Source of the DNA: Panonychus citri
Lineage: Eukaryota; Arthropoda; Arachnida; Trombidiformes; Tetranychidae
Length of the DNA stretch: 64,000 bases
Direction of reading: 5' to 3'
Assembly: GCF_014898815.1 (NCBI RefSeq)
Contig: NW_026515506.1
Location: 434,001-498,000, forward strand
Shown piece after piece: positions 40,701-54,781 of this stretch (the stretch's first letter is position 1; each line of letters opens with the position of its first letter). The position numbers were made by a program, and so were the translations under genes. A model generated the notes under the pieces. The model worked only from the letters and a program-made list of their open reading frames with translations, had not been told where the DNA came from and made no database searches.

Positions 40701-43700
40701 AATTCTCAATATATTTTTTTTTTGCGTAACCGGCTTTGTATTTAATAAATATTGACGGGATGATGAAAGAGACGAGTGAGAAGGAGAGTAAGAGCGGGAG
40801 AGAGAAAGAGAGTAGTAGTTGATGAGAAAAGGGAAAGAAAAAAGGGAGGAGAAAGAAATGCTGAATGAGAGAGAGAGATGATGATGATGAGGGAAAGTAA
40901 ATGATGATGGAAGAATAGATGTAAAGGTGTATTGTTACTCGGAAGAACCGGTTACCTGCGCAAATTGTTCCCTCTCTTTATCTTACATAATTTTCTCACT
41001 CTTTCTTTTTTTTTCTTTTTTCTATCATCCTCATCATCATCATCTTCTTTTCCTCTGTGTGTGTTAATAAAAATGTAAGACGTGAGTTAAGAAGTTACCA
41101 AGAAAATTGAGTGAAGGTGAAGGTTGGCCTCCCACGCTCCTATGTGTTAGTCAGACAGATGATGATGATGATAATCGAAGGGGAGAGAGGACCGAGGGAG
41201 AAGGATGCAAAAAGAAATGATTTTTTGAAAGAGAATAAGATGATAATGATGATGATGGAAGATGAAAAAAATTTTCAAGAGAAAGTGAGACAGGTAAAAA
41301 AGGGTATATCGTGAGAAGATGATGATAATTTAGCTCACTCAGGTTGTGGAAGAGAAAAGGAGAGAGAGAGAGAGAGAGAGATGATAAATCTAGTGAATTA
41401 GTGAGCTGTAAAAATTCATTGTTCTATTGTTATTTTATCTTCTCATTTTATTTTCTTCATGGAAAAATCCTCACTCAAATTCATGAGGAATCCACATTAC
41501 GAAATATGTATCAAACTTTTCAACAATTTAGTTAATCATTTGCTTTGGTATTAGTTTTAAATTGTTTACTCTCACCAAAGCCTTAATTGTAATCGTTTCA
41601 TATTTCAGTATGATGTAAATTGTCATGAATTAATTTGCTTTATTTATGAATCAATATTATTTATTCATTTATACAAATACTAATGATAATTTAAATTGTT
41701 GAGTAATCACATTGATTGATAACATTGTTACTCTTGTTGGGAATCAAATTGTGTACAATAAAAAAAAATCAATGATTAATTTTGAGCTGGTTAATTGTTG
41801 ATCATATCAGAACGAGATTAATGTCATTAAGTTAACCATTATGAAAACTGTTCAATTTTGATGGTCAATAAGAAGTCAATTGACCAGCAACTAATCAATT
41901 TGATCCTTGTGATAAATAATAATTTATCATCAGCTCTTTTTATAGTTAATCAGTTAAATGAAGATTATTATTATTATCAGGAATTAGAGTAAAGGTAAAA
42001 ATCTGTTTAAATGATTAGTGATTAGTAATTAGATTTCTGTCTGATGATGATATTATATTGTAATTTTAATCTCATTATCATTTGGTAGACATTTTGTATA
42101 AATGATTAAGATGAAGATGAAGATGAAGATGATAGAGGGATAATGATGTGAATACAATGAACATAATGATGATAAAAGCTCATTAGATATTCAAGTTGAA
42201 AAGGTAAGTTAACCTCAAGTTGACCACAATGGATGAAGGAGATGAGATGAAGAAGAAAAAGGAAAAAGAGGAGGAAGGAAGATGATGATGATGATGATGA
42301 GAGAGAAGGATAAATGTAAAGGAGAGAAAGAGAAACAAGAGAGTTGGATGATGATGATGATGATTATTGAGAAGTAAAAATTGCATCAAATTACCAAAGT
42401 CATGGGAAGTTGATTCTAAATGATGATTATCATCATGTTGTCGATTCCAAAGCAAGACGATGAGGCTGATTCTCGTTAACTCTCAACGATCATCATCCTC
42501 ATCTTTTGTTTTCTCTCCTCTATTAATAATAATGGAGAAGAAAAAAAAAATCTTCTAACCTGCTCGTTAATCTATTCAATTAATTAGGTTTTTCTTCTAG
42601 AGAAAAAAAAATTCTACAAAATGATTATCATAGACTCTTCAGCTCTTCATTCAGTACGTCATGAAGATAATGATTATCGTTCTGGTTATAAATGGTTATT
42701 AAAACTTGGTAATGGTGGATTAGTATATGATCAGGGTGGGTTATTAAAGAGGAAAATTTTCTGGTTTCAATTCTGTTTTTTTGCTTCTCTTCATCAAACA
42801 ACTAAAATGGTTTCATGAATATCATATATTGACACAGGCAACTCATGGTAATAAAAGTAGTCATTGATGATAATGGATGATGAGAGAGAGAGAGGGAGTA
42901 AGGGGTTTAAGAGGAGGAGAAAGTGATATGTTGCATGATGAGAGAGTAAAAGATGATAATGAATCGATTTTATTGTCCACCACCAAGAATTAAAGTAATG
43001 AAAAAAATATACTCATCAAAGTCTCTTTTATATGATGTTCATCATCCTCCTTATTATCATCATCATCATCATCGTCATCTATTTCATTTCAATAGGAAAT
43101 AATAGTTTTCTTTTATATCATCCACCCACATTATCCTCTTCCCTCTTTATTTCTGGTGTCATGATAATAACATGTTTGAATTAACATCCAAGTTATTCCC
43201 CCTTTACTATCATTAAATATTGAGTAACTTGTTATGATGATGAAGAAAAAAAATATCACATGATGAAGGAATCTTGTTAGTTTTATCACCATCATCATTC
43301 AATGATGTTAAAGTTCAGAATGATGATGATGAGGGATTAAGGAGTAGCATCTATTTTTAGGTGATATTGAAAAAAAAGAGAGAAAATTTTTCAATCAATA
43401 AAAGATCAATCAAATTCATGAATGAAAGTTGAATCATTCACTTTTTTTTCATCCATTCTTGGTGTAATCTTGTTGTTACCATGATGATGAAAAAAAATAT
43501 ATAACAAACTTTATCGTCCTCATCATGTTTCACTCACATCTTACTAGAATCCTACACTTAGATAAATTATCAACATTCAAATATCATTAATTGGATAAAC
43601 ATCACAATATAATTGGACACAATTATTGACCACCACTTATTAAGATCAATTATCATCCACAAATTAATCTTATCACTAATTAACAGTTAATCTTAATCTT

Positions 43701-46516
43701 AATCCTTCACATTGAATTGATTCTTTTAAATGATAATTTTGTGATGATGAGTAAAATTCATCCAAATGAATTTATCTCTCAATCATTTTCATCCTGGTGA
43801 AAAATTAGAATTAATTTCGAGTTGATTTTCATGATGATGATAGAAAAAATTTCTTTCCAATTACTTTTGATTCTTTAAAGTTGATTGAAGTTTTATATTC
43901 ATGATGTTTGCCCATTTATAATAATGGTGGAAACAACAACTCGGAGTAAATTTAAATTTCCTGTTAATCAGGTGAGTGTAACAATTTAACAAACAATCAA
44001 TAATAACTGTAATCAGTGAAGCTACATAAAGTTCAATTAGTGTGTAAATATGATTACAGTTATTATGATTACTATTACTTTTGGATGATAAAATTTGAGG
44101 ATGAAAAAAGTTTTCTCTCAATCTTTCATATTTTTCACTCCCAGTGAATGCTGAGAAACAAGGTGAGGGTGGGAAGTTGTTGGTGTTAAGCTCAAGTGAA
44201 ACTTTGATGTTATTATAACCATTGAATAATGTTGATAATGGTTTATCTTGTTCACAGATTGATATATATGGTAAATTGAGTTGGTGGAAAAATGAAAAAG
44301 GACGAAGAAGATAAAAGATGAGAAGGTGAGAAGGAAGAGAAAGAGAGAGAAGAGAGAAGAGCGAGAGAGAGAGAGAGAGAAGAGAAGATTTAGATTGGAA
44401 AATTTTTAAATCATCCAATAAATTTTCTCATCCTTCCTTATCCTCTCTCGCTCTCTCAATCTTTCTACTCCTCTGATTTTTCCATGTGATCATTTTCATG
44501 TATCTCTTTTGGATTATTTGTTGAAATATAATTTGCTGATTTTGCATCTTAATCCTAATCCAAATCTTTACCTTTGTTTATTTGTTTGTTTTTGGTTCTT
44601 GCGATAAATTGAACTGAGTAAACAAAAAACCATAGGTGACAAATTGATCAATGTGATTTTATGATTAGATTGAAGTAAAAGAAATGATATATTATTATAA
44701 TTCTAACAATCTATTGTTATAAGAGAACTAATGTTTTCAAATATGAATAGATTTTCTCAGGTAAATATGAATGAATTATCATGAAAATTTAAATTGGAAT
44801 TGAATATTTGAAGAAAAACCTTGTTCTATCTTTTATCGTATCATATTATTACAATTCGATGAGATTTCAGTTATAGCCCATGACCCAGAAGATTCAGCTC
44901 AATCAAAGTGAACAATGATAATCGAGTTCGCTTTTCATCATGAAAATTCAATGAAATACTTTGAATTCAATGAGAGCAACACTGGTTATTCATTTAAATA
45001 TTCATGAATTTCAATTCAATCTCAATAAGTATCAGTATCGCTTAATTGTCTGGACGAATGGAAGAACATCTTATATTAGCAGTTTAGTGAGAAATAAATT
45101 TAAAAGAATTGCAAATCAACGAGAGAGAACTTATCTAACAATAACAACAGGTCATCATGAACTGAATGATTAAATAGACATTGTCCATTTTGGGTCAATG
45201 TTGATAACGAAAAATAAATCTAACGTAATATCAACATGGTAACTTTGGTCTGGAAATATCACCGACCGAAAAAAAGTGATGATAATGTTTACCATTATCA
45301 TTACCCTTCATATGATATGATTATTGATAAATTGTTGCAGTTCATTTGGTTAAATGGCCTAGAAAATAATTGAGTAATATTTACACACAGAAATTAAAAC
45401 AAATGTGGCAATTTATCATGAAATTAACAAAGATATGAGTGAGAATCATGTTGAACAAATTGAAAAGCTTATAACTTAATATTCATCATCATCAAAGTCA
45501 TAATAATATTAATCTGATGATATCAATTTAATTAATCAGAAAAAAATTCATCAGAATCCACTTATTCCAATCACCTAACAAATATTCAACTCATTATGAT
45601 AATCCTAGCTGTGAATTCAATCATAACTCATTATCCAAGATGATAATACTTACGAAACCTTTAAAATTTTCACGCTTAAATGTACATGAATTTCTGAGAA
45701 ACAATTAGAAATTATCTATCGAATCAATTAATTAAAACAAATTGCCTCAAATTGAGCAAATTTTCCCGCTACAATCTAATGCTAGCCAGGTAAAACTGAC
45801 CAGTAAAACCAAAAGTGACCACAAAACAATTGATTGTAAATCATAAGGTGACAAGTAATAAGAATTGTGAAGGAAAAGTTTTATGAGTCGAACCAGGAAA
45901 AACGAATCCGAGTGAGTATGATTTAGCTCTTCATGTTTTTTATTGTCATTTATTGTGATAAAATTTTAGAGCACGATAACAACCATGATGATGATGATGA
46001 TTAGATTGAAATCAAAAGATGATAAAAAGTGATGGGGGTGAATTGATGAATGAGTATGTGAAGATAGCCTTCAAACCAGAGACAATCAATCATTTACAGT
46101 TTCATTTATACTTGGATTTTTCTTTCTTTCTTTCTCTCTCTTTATTATTATATCCCATGAAATATTATTTCCAATGTGATACATTACATAAATCATAACC
46201 TGGGAGGACTTTCCAAGCTCGATAAGTAGCTTTGTTGAAGAGAATTGCTCAATTCCAGACTGTCGTTTACAACACCAAAAATTAAGTTTGGTTAAGTACA
46301 GGATTTTTCCATTGGTAGAAAACTTTACTCAAATAAAGATCTCGAACTTACTAGGATCCAGAAATTAAGTCGGATTAGAAAACGTACCTAAATATCAACC
46401 TTTTACCATTTCTTTTGAACCATTTTTTAAAATATCAATTCAAGGTCTTTTAATTTCAGTACGTTCCTTGGTCTTCATCCTCATCTCCATGGTGTTCAGT
46501 AACCTTCGACCTTCCA

Positions 46517-46660
46517 TTACTTTTCTATGCATGAAACAATAGACCTGCTGATACTGGAGCTCTCATTGAAGCCTCGAACCAGTGCATTCACTTCATCAAG
46601 CACTTGTTGCATCGGGATAGCTGCAAAATCGTCGTTCAGCCTTTTAAGCTGATCAATCAT
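46517..46660 (-). CDS. Small 47-residue frame of unknown function
   Basis: This minus-strand frame starts at an ATG (46658-46660), has an in-frame TAG four codons upstream, and ends in TAA at 46517-46519. The peptide is not low-complexity, unlike almost every other frame in the host part. It begins MIDQLKRLNDDFAAIPMQQV and then has mixed hydrophobic and charged residues typical of a helical segment. No signal peptide, membrane segment or known motif is visible. It sits inside a repeat-bearing island, so a relic of a transposon protein or a lost exon is as likely as a real small gene. I do not recognise it. Confidence 0.2.
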   Translation of the reverse strand: MIDQLKRLNDDFAAIPMQQVLDEVNALVRGFNESSSISRSIVSCIEK

Positions 46661-46727
46661 AATTTTTCTCTATTTCCTATTGAAAATTGAAAAAAAATTG
46701 AACTTCCCTCTCGAAAAGACAGTTTTG

Positions 46728-46866
46728 AAAGACACTCTTTCACATGAAGGCATTAAAATGACTTTTGAACGTCCTTTGGTAAACGACCTTGAAAATCGTA
46801 GGGTTGAGCGCTTCTATTCTGTTCAGTCCTCTGGTAAGTTTGACATTCATGTGACTTTTAGTTCTT
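46728..46866 (+). repeat. Dispersed repeat family, copy C
   Basis: The closest partner of copy A (reverse complement of 5433-5575). It shares CTTTCACATG, ATGACTTT, the GACCTTGAAAAT core and the downstream stretch through GACATTCATG. A 62-residue frame with a TTG start (46680-46868) overlaps. The same frame is broken in copy A, so coding is doubtful. Confidence 0.6.
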
Positions 46867-48674
46867 GAGATATTTAATGAAATAGTCGCAGTGGATAAAA
46901 AAGACGCCCTCTACACCCCTATAGGGAAAGCAGCTATTAGTTAAAAAAATTAGGACTGAAACGCTTTAATAAGTTATAATAGTTCTGCAGAAATGTCAAG
47001 AATAACAGAGACCTTCATGAGCATTATTCTCATTATTTCCGGTAGATTGGAAAGTTTTCTAGTCTGATATCAAGCAATGAACTTGTCAACATTATAACGA
47101 TGTATCTTACTGATTACCATGATAATCAGATCTTGAAGATCTTTTAGCAATACATATGATTAAAGTAAACAAAGGTAGACACACACACACATATGAACAA
47201 ACAATCAATAAAGAGCAATCAAGTAAAATTGAAGCAAATTAAAAGGTCTAGTTATTGATTAGCTGATCCCAAAAGGGAATCAAGATGAAAAAAGGCTCTC
47301 GAGTAACAGAAACGTTTTATATATTAGAAGATAACAAAGTTTATTGGATTCTGGTTTGAACGCTTAAATTGGAGGATTTGATTAACCTGTTCTTTTTATG
47401 TCTTCTTCCATCACCCATTTACCACTCTCTCTCATCCCACCCCACCTTTCTATTTAATCTTACAAGTTGAATCTTGTCATAAATAACAAGCAAATAAAAT
47501 CCAATCAAAATCTTTCTGGTTTTTTTTTGGTTCATTATTCAAGGTAACAAATAGAGAGCGTTGGAAAAATAATAATAATAACATAAAGGTAACAGTTTAA
47601 AATGAACTTAAGTAAACATGATAAATATTTATCAATACTTGTTACTTTAAATCGTAAATTTATTCAGCTGATTCCATGAGAATTCAATAGGTGAAAGAAA
47701 ATAAAGTCAAAATTTCACCTTGAAAGGCAATTTTTTCATTCCTTCTTGTTGAGTAATGAATAATTACCAATGTGTTATCATAATTTTCACTTACCATTTT
47801 CTAGGGATGAAAGATGAAAACTAATAATATTTGATTTGAGGTGAAAACTCACTTGAACTTATAGATTTTTGGATTCTTTTATTCAGATTATATTCACTTT
47901 AATCATCTTCATGAACACCACAGAAATGTAATCCTGTAAATTATAATTAAATGGATATTTTGTTTTTGTTACTACTCTCACACCAGGGAATCTCAGCTAT
48001 TCTGATTCTATTGGTTTCATTATATTATACAAAAGAGGGAGATTGAAAGTTGATTCAACTTTCCCTGTTCTCATGATTTTCGCAGTGTATTTTTTACTCT
48101 TGTAATTCTTGTATTGTTTATTACGATTGTATTTTCCCATCACAGACTATTGTGATTGACAAAGTTTATCCATTACATTTAATACTTAATTTTTGTTTTC
48201 TCTCTTTCTTTTCTTTCTTTTTTTTCGCTCAAAATTAACTGACCAAACACACTGTGTGAGTGAGTGGACACACTGGAAGAATTCAATCAATTACCCAACA
48301 TTAACCTTTTTACATTGAGAAGAAATTAGAGAAAGATAAAATCACTTTCTATTTAGCCACTAGTTCTGAAAAACCGTTAACCAGAAACTCACAGTGAAAC
48401 ATTAGGATAAAGATAATCATCTCTGCATCAACCATCTTCTCATAATCATCATGAGCATCATCTTCCCTGTAATAATACATGTATTTATCCTTCACTAATT
48501 TTATTTCATCTCATTGATTATCATCCTACTGTTGCTTTAACTGTTATAATCATGATAACTGTTAATATTGAACAACTAACAAACTCCCATGTTTGTTGTA
48601 AAAACTTTACTAATGTTATTTTATGTTTATTGGTATTGAAAAAAAAATACCCTGCAAATATTGGATGGTGGTTG

Positions 48675-48695
48675 TGGTGGTGGTGGTGGTGGTGG
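48675..48695. repeat. (TGG)7 microsatellite
   Basis: An uninterrupted TGG run. The flanks continue as interrupted TGG/GTT. Confidence 0.9.
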
Positions 48696-49414
48696 TTGGT
48701 TGGAAGAGGGAACAGTAAGGAAGGAGCAAGAAAAAGATGAAGATGAAGATGAAGACAGTAAAACAAATACTAGGAAGATAATGAAGACAGAGAAAAGTCA
48801 GAAACAAAAGTAACAGGAAACAATCATCAACAAGTGAATGAAATAAATGAGAGTGGGAAAGGATCAGGATGAGGATGAGGATGAAAGAGAGGAGGTTTTT
48901 TTGTTGCTCTGTCAGAGTGGAATCAAGGGAGAGAGGGAGAAGTGTAATATCACAATTGAATTTACATTATTATTATTACACACAAAATCGATTAACCTTA
49001 TTTTCACCATTGGATTCAAATGTTTTACCTCCCAATGAGAGAGCAATAGTTAAGGGAGAGGGTGAAGTTCATGAAAGTGAATTCATTTGATGCTCTCAAA
49101 GTCATCATGATGATAAAGATAATGATGAGGATGATAATTCATCAAACGATGATAATAATAAATATATTACATTGAATAACATACAGTTCAGAGGGAGGAA
49201 GAAATAAAAACGGATATTGAATTCTGAGTAACACTGGAAATGCCATAATGTTCAGGATGAAACTAAAGGAAGAAGATGAGACCTTATGAGTTTTTTCTCT
49301 CTCTCTCTCTCTCTTCATCCATGTTTACTACATGATGATGATGATTTTGTACCATGTTAACTACATGTTAATGTTCAATCAATGAAACCAAAAGTATTTG
49401 AACTTAACCTGGAA

Positions 49415-49417
<3 letters not shown>

Positions 49418-49454
<37 letters not shown>
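49418..49454. repeat. (AG)n microsatellite
   Basis: An uninterrupted AG run of 37 bp. Confidence 0.95.
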
Positions 49455-49456
<2 letters not shown>

Positions 49457-52275
49457 CCAACAACAATTAACTAGATTTTCTTTCTGTTTTTTTCTCCCTC
49501 GTACCAACTGAAAGAGGAAAATGATTAAATCATCATCAATCTAATCAAAAGGTGGAAGACTAATTAAGAATCAAAACATTTCCTCTTTCAGAGTTTAAAT
49601 TGTAATTAATTACCTTGAATTGAATAGCTGAACTTTTTATTTACCGTTAACACGGTGATGATTATTATTGTCATGAGAAATCAATGATTTCCAATGAGAT
49701 ATAATCAATTGTTTTAGATGAAAAATATATTTATTCAATTCTCGTGAAACTATTTACATGAAATTCAATTGATGAGAAATTGAAAGTTTCCAATTTTTTC
49801 GTGGAAATCTTTTCTCTCTCTTTTCTTGTTGTATCTTTTTTTCATAAAAGAAAATGATGCAATTTAAATTCTATTCTATTTCATAGTCTCGCTCATTTCC
49901 GCTTCGAATCTTTTCACTTTCTTCTACTTTTCATCTTCATCCTTTCCTCTTCCTTAAACAATCTCATCATCTTCTCTTGTTGTTGTTGTTGTTGCTTTTT
50001 TTTCAGCAAACAGTTTCACGGACAATAAAGCAAATGTTGTCGATGTCGAATTTTTTTTCTTGCTCCTTTGACTCAAAAGTAACATGATGATGAGAAACAG
50101 GAAGAAAAAAGTTGAAAGAAAAGATCAAGTTAAGAGAATGATGAATAATTCTGAGTATCATGTTGTTAGTTAACTCATGGTATCATATTATATTCTAATG
50201 ATGGTGATTAGGTGAAAAATTGGATAAATGAAATGAACTTTTTTCTTTGATTTGAAACTTGGAAAAAAAAAGTTTTCCACCACTTTCATAATCTCGAATT
50301 TTGGGAAAAAACTGAAACAATAACTAATTCCATATCTGAATATATGTGTATTAATATCTTGTAATACTTTTCTCTATGGAAAATGCCTCACAATTTATTC
50401 AACTGAATTCTCAGTTCTAATCCCAGAATTTTCATTTCCAAACTAACACACATACGGAAAAAAGCTCATCAGGTTCATTGGGATGAAATTTTTTTTCCAT
50501 GTAACAAAATTTTCCAACTTATATATCTCTGAATCACTCATCACCATGATAACTGAATATCTTATCCATCATTTATCATGATTTCTTCAAAAAAGTAACA
50601 CTGAATAAACTGTTGTCTTTCAATTTCATCACTGATTGTTATAAGAAGATATTATTACAATTAGATTCATATCTCCATCTTAATGATAACTTAAGCTCTT
50701 GTTGTTGGAAGAAGATGAAAAAAAGTTATTGAGTTTTCTGAAATGGAAACTTGGTTTTTTTTCTCTTCCTTTCCTTATCCTGAACTTCAGGGAAAGTTCA
50801 TCAATCAACATTCAATTTGCAAGTAGAAGATAAGTTTTTGTTTCCTTTCAACAGGCCAGAAACAACTCATCACTTTAATTTACTTCATTACTGAAAACCA
50901 TTTTTCATTTGGAAAATTCATATTAATATGATGTTATCATCATCATCTTGATATGATAATAATAGTTTTCAATGGTCTGTCGATCTGCCAGAAAAACTGA
51001 ATATTCAAATAAGCCACCGCCGGTATCACTGAAACTCCCACCATCTCTTCAGAGTTTCTGATAATCCAATGTATTTAATTGTCATTTTTTACCAGACCAG
51101 AAACGGAAATGATACTTTGCAAATCTCAATACACAAAGAAACTTATCTGAAATGGTGCTGGGTAAAAGTTAACGGTAAATTCATATTCCATATGGTTGGA
51201 GAAACTTTCAATTGAATTACAATTTGGATGTGAAAATAATTTTAGGCTCAAACAAATTGATTTATTGATTGTTCCCATTTAAATTGATCCAATCCATTTA
51301 CCATTTAATTAAGTTGATTGTTTTCATTTTATTGAATCAAAGTTTCAAGTTAGTTGAAGTTATGATCTATTTTTATGCAGAATTTGGTGTTTATCATGAA
51401 TATATGATATTCTCAAGTGTTAAGATTATACAAATTGATGATGATGATGATAATGGATTGAGGGTTGGGGATTAGATTAGGATTGGAAAACCAATGTTTA
51501 CATTTAGCTTTTGATTGTTAAAAGTCAAAAGTGATTTGATTTTTGGTATAACAATTGAATTTGGTGATTTGCAATGATTAAAGTTGAAAGTTTTGCAAAA
51601 ATTTGAATGATTGTGAAAATTTTTCACTATTTGCATTTTCACATTTAAATTGGATTCATATTGTTAACAATCAATTTGATTTGGGTTAAATTTGCCACCT
51701 TAAATGTATAATATAATACAATCAGTTAACTTGATTGGGTTCAATTGTTATTGTGCTTTTTTTTTGTCTGTACTTTTCAGGTGAAAGGTCAAAGTGTTTG
51801 GTCTCATATCTTATTTATCTTGATAGAGGAAAAGTTTCAATAATATTTACATTACTATTCAATTATTACACTAGACTGAGAAAATTAGAGATGAGAGGAG
51901 GATAATGATGATGGAGACGGTGATGGTTAGTGATTTGGTTATGGTGGAAACAAAAAAAAGTGAAGTGTTTATTATGTAAGTATATTAATGTGATTGTAAA
52001 TAGTACTAAGTATCCATGATAAATTTGATTGTAATGGTTTAGGTCTATGGACAAGTCGAGATAAATACTTAAAATCTCGTGGACTTACAAGTGAAAAACA
52101 AAGCGAATGGTAAATATTATTAGAAGAGGCAAATCAACAATCCGAGACTAGTAAAGTTGATAGAGAGATGATGATGATGATGAGATGATAATGATGTTCC
52201 GGTTACCATTAAAGTCGAATTTTTCTTTCAGATAATAATTGTCCTAGGGAATAGTTTACATCGGGAAGAGGAGGA

Positions 52276-52308
<33 letters not shown>

Positions 52309-53785
52309 TATGTGTGGGGTGGGAACATTGATTATGGTTAAGTCAGTGACTCTTGTGGCTTTTGGCTTGTGGTTTTTCAGGTCTTCAGGGTGGAAAGTGG
52401 GTGTAAGAGACAGAAGATCATGTAAGTAATGTCACTCTCACTTTCTCTCTGTCTCTTTATCTGAGTTTCCAAATAATCATTTTCCGCTATCCGGTTTAAT
52501 CTTCAATTTGGTTATCATCATATGAACAAGATGATGATGATGATTTTCTTGTGCAAGAAAAGAAAGGAAAAAGGAAGAGAAGAAAAAAAAGATTATCATC
52601 ATCATTATCATCTTCATCATCTCTATCCATTCAATAGATTGATGTATTTTTAGACTGATAAATGGAAACCGGAAGCTTTTAGTTTAATATACAAAATGGA
52701 TTCTCAAAAAAAAGTATCGTTAATTTATCCTGTTATTAGGATTTTGTTAGAAGACTAAATTGTGATTAGATTATTTGAAAATGATAATTAACTTAATTTT
52801 CTTGGTAAAAACGTTCAATCTCACAAACAATCAATTCTTATGTAAATTAGTTGACTTTAAATGGTAATTGTATGATTACAATTTCAATGGAAATCAATTA
52901 CGACAGATAAAAGTTAATTGTTATTGACAATTAATTGTTTCTCTCTATTTTTATTGTTGATATTTTTCTTGTTCCGGTCTCATTATGATTAGTTGATTAG
53001 TTTTTAATATTACTATTTTTATATTTAAGATAATAGGAAATTTTTATTATCATCATCATGATAATTTATTTGTATGATTAGTTTTCAGGATTGATATTAT
53101 TAAGACGATAGTTTAATGTTTAAATCTAATGATTTGTTGATTGTTATAATAGGTTGACATTAATTGTTGACTTGTTGAATATAATCCTTGTTTTATTTAT
53201 TATATTATTAATAATATTCAGCACACTTGGTCATATATTAATTGTCTCAAGTGTTTACTTACAATTCAATAGTAAAGGTAAATTTACCTGATAATAATTA
53301 TCATTATTCATCAATGAATCTCAGTCTGAAAGGTAAATATTAGTGAATGAAAATATTACATCAACAGTTTCATTTATAATATAAATGAATTGATTATCTT
53401 GATGTGTATAAACTTTGGTATCGAAAAAAAAAACTTGATTGACTTTTTACCCTTGGAAATTTTCATGGAGAATCATGATTCAAATGAGATATTTATTAAT
53501 ATATGTGGTGTTTGTTATGATTATGGTGCAATAATTTATTCCCATTCTAGAGGATGACGAGAGATATTGGTTACCTAATATTAGGATTAACTGAGCAACA
53601 GGGGAACCTGAATGTTCAGATAAATGGTACAGAATATGATTCCATTTTGTTCATGTGTAATATATGAATTGAATAAATATACATGATGATGATAGCGATG
53701 ATAATATAACTCTAATTTGAATGGGAGAAAAGTAAGTAACCAGATTGAGTATCAAGTTTTACGAAGATGATGGTTTCGGGATGAA

Positions 53786-53808
53786 GATGATGATGATGAT
53801 GATGATGA
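53786..53808. repeat. (GAT)n microsatellite
   Basis: An uninterrupted GAT run of 23 bp. A second GAT tract follows near 53898-53917. Confidence 0.9.
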
Positions 53809-54753
53809 GAATAGAAATAGAAATAGAGAAAACAAAGAGAATGGAAATCCTTGATTGAGAATAAATAAATAAGGATGATGAAGAGATGAGTAGAGGGATG
53901 ATGATGATGATGATGATGTGTGGGTGGAGAAGATGGAGGAAAAGAATGATCTGTAAATCGAAAGTGTGTATTTTTCTCTGAACAAGTTACCATTAAGTAC
54001 CATTGCTTTTTGCTCTTTGATAATTTAAGCCTAAATGAGTCTTATGAATAGGAAGTAACAATGTATTCAGTGTTCATGGTGATGATGATGAAGATGATAA
54101 TGATGATGATAGGGATGATAATACAGATAAATGCAATGAAAAACCAGTTGGAAATGGGTTTACATTGAAAGACCATAAAATAGCATTGGGAATCACCTTT
54201 TGTTTAGGAAATCGTCTTTTGGGTTACTCTTTATATTTATTATTTTTTTTTGTTCTCTTCTATTCTTCCTACCCATCCCCTCACCTCGTGGATTTCATGA
54301 TGTGATCCTCATCATGTAATCAACAATAACAGTTTGGTAACTGTTAACTGTTACGGAAATGAGAAGGTTAAAAAGTTAAGAAAGTAAAAGATGAAGATGA
54401 AGATGAGGATGAGGATGAGAATGAGAAAAGGATAAAGGATGAAGATAGAGAGAGAGAGAAAGTAAAGGGAGTGGGAATTGGAGGAGGAGAGGGATTTTTT
54501 CAGGATAAAATCCATGAAAGTGTTCAATGTATGTGTAGTAGCCTGAATATCCTCTTGAGAGTGATATTTAAGATCAAATGAGTTCAAGATTTGTTTCTCT
54601 TCCTTTTTTTTCATGATAGAAAATATTATTTCTACCCCTTGTATTTATATACCATCATCATCATGGTTATTATCTGAACTGAACTTTTTTTTCTCTGAGC
54701 ATTATTATTATTATTGTACCTTAAGTTTCCCCTTCTCCCCTGAAATAATAATG

Positions 54754-54781
54754 ATAATACATTAACCTGTTAATGTATTAT
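54754..54781. repeat. Perfect hairpin, 13-bp arms, CT loop
   Basis: ATAATACATTAAC and GTTAATGTATTAT pair fully around two bases. Function unknown. Confidence 0.75.

Larger units (their letters stand above)
27631..46199. other. Non-coding, microsatellite-rich
   Basis: No gene is supported with confidence. Long dinucleotide tracts lie at 30947-30999, 31582-31616, 33268-33318, 36897-36943, 37275-37305 and 37683-37727. Trinucleotide tracts lie at 35279-35307 and 36955-36977. Two frames with less repetitive composition, 42621-42818 and 44961-45173, are treated under findings. All other frames are repeat-derived. Confidence 0.65.
46200..46920. repeat. Repeat island, probably decayed transposon
   Basis: A less repetitive, GC-richer patch in microsatellite DNA. 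It contains dispersed-family copy C (46728-46866, + strand) and a small minus-strand ATG frame at 46517-46660. The start and end are set by the change of base texture only; I see no terminal repeats. Confidence 0.45.

Noticed and set aside
43861..44418. 185-residue minus-strand frame, the longest closed frame in the window
   Set aside because: The N-terminal part is a reading of the GA-rich tract at 44300-44390; the rest has no recognisable motif or codon pattern.
48552..48807. Poly-Trp and poly-Thr frames
   Set aside because: Direct readings of the (TGG)n tract at 48675-48695.
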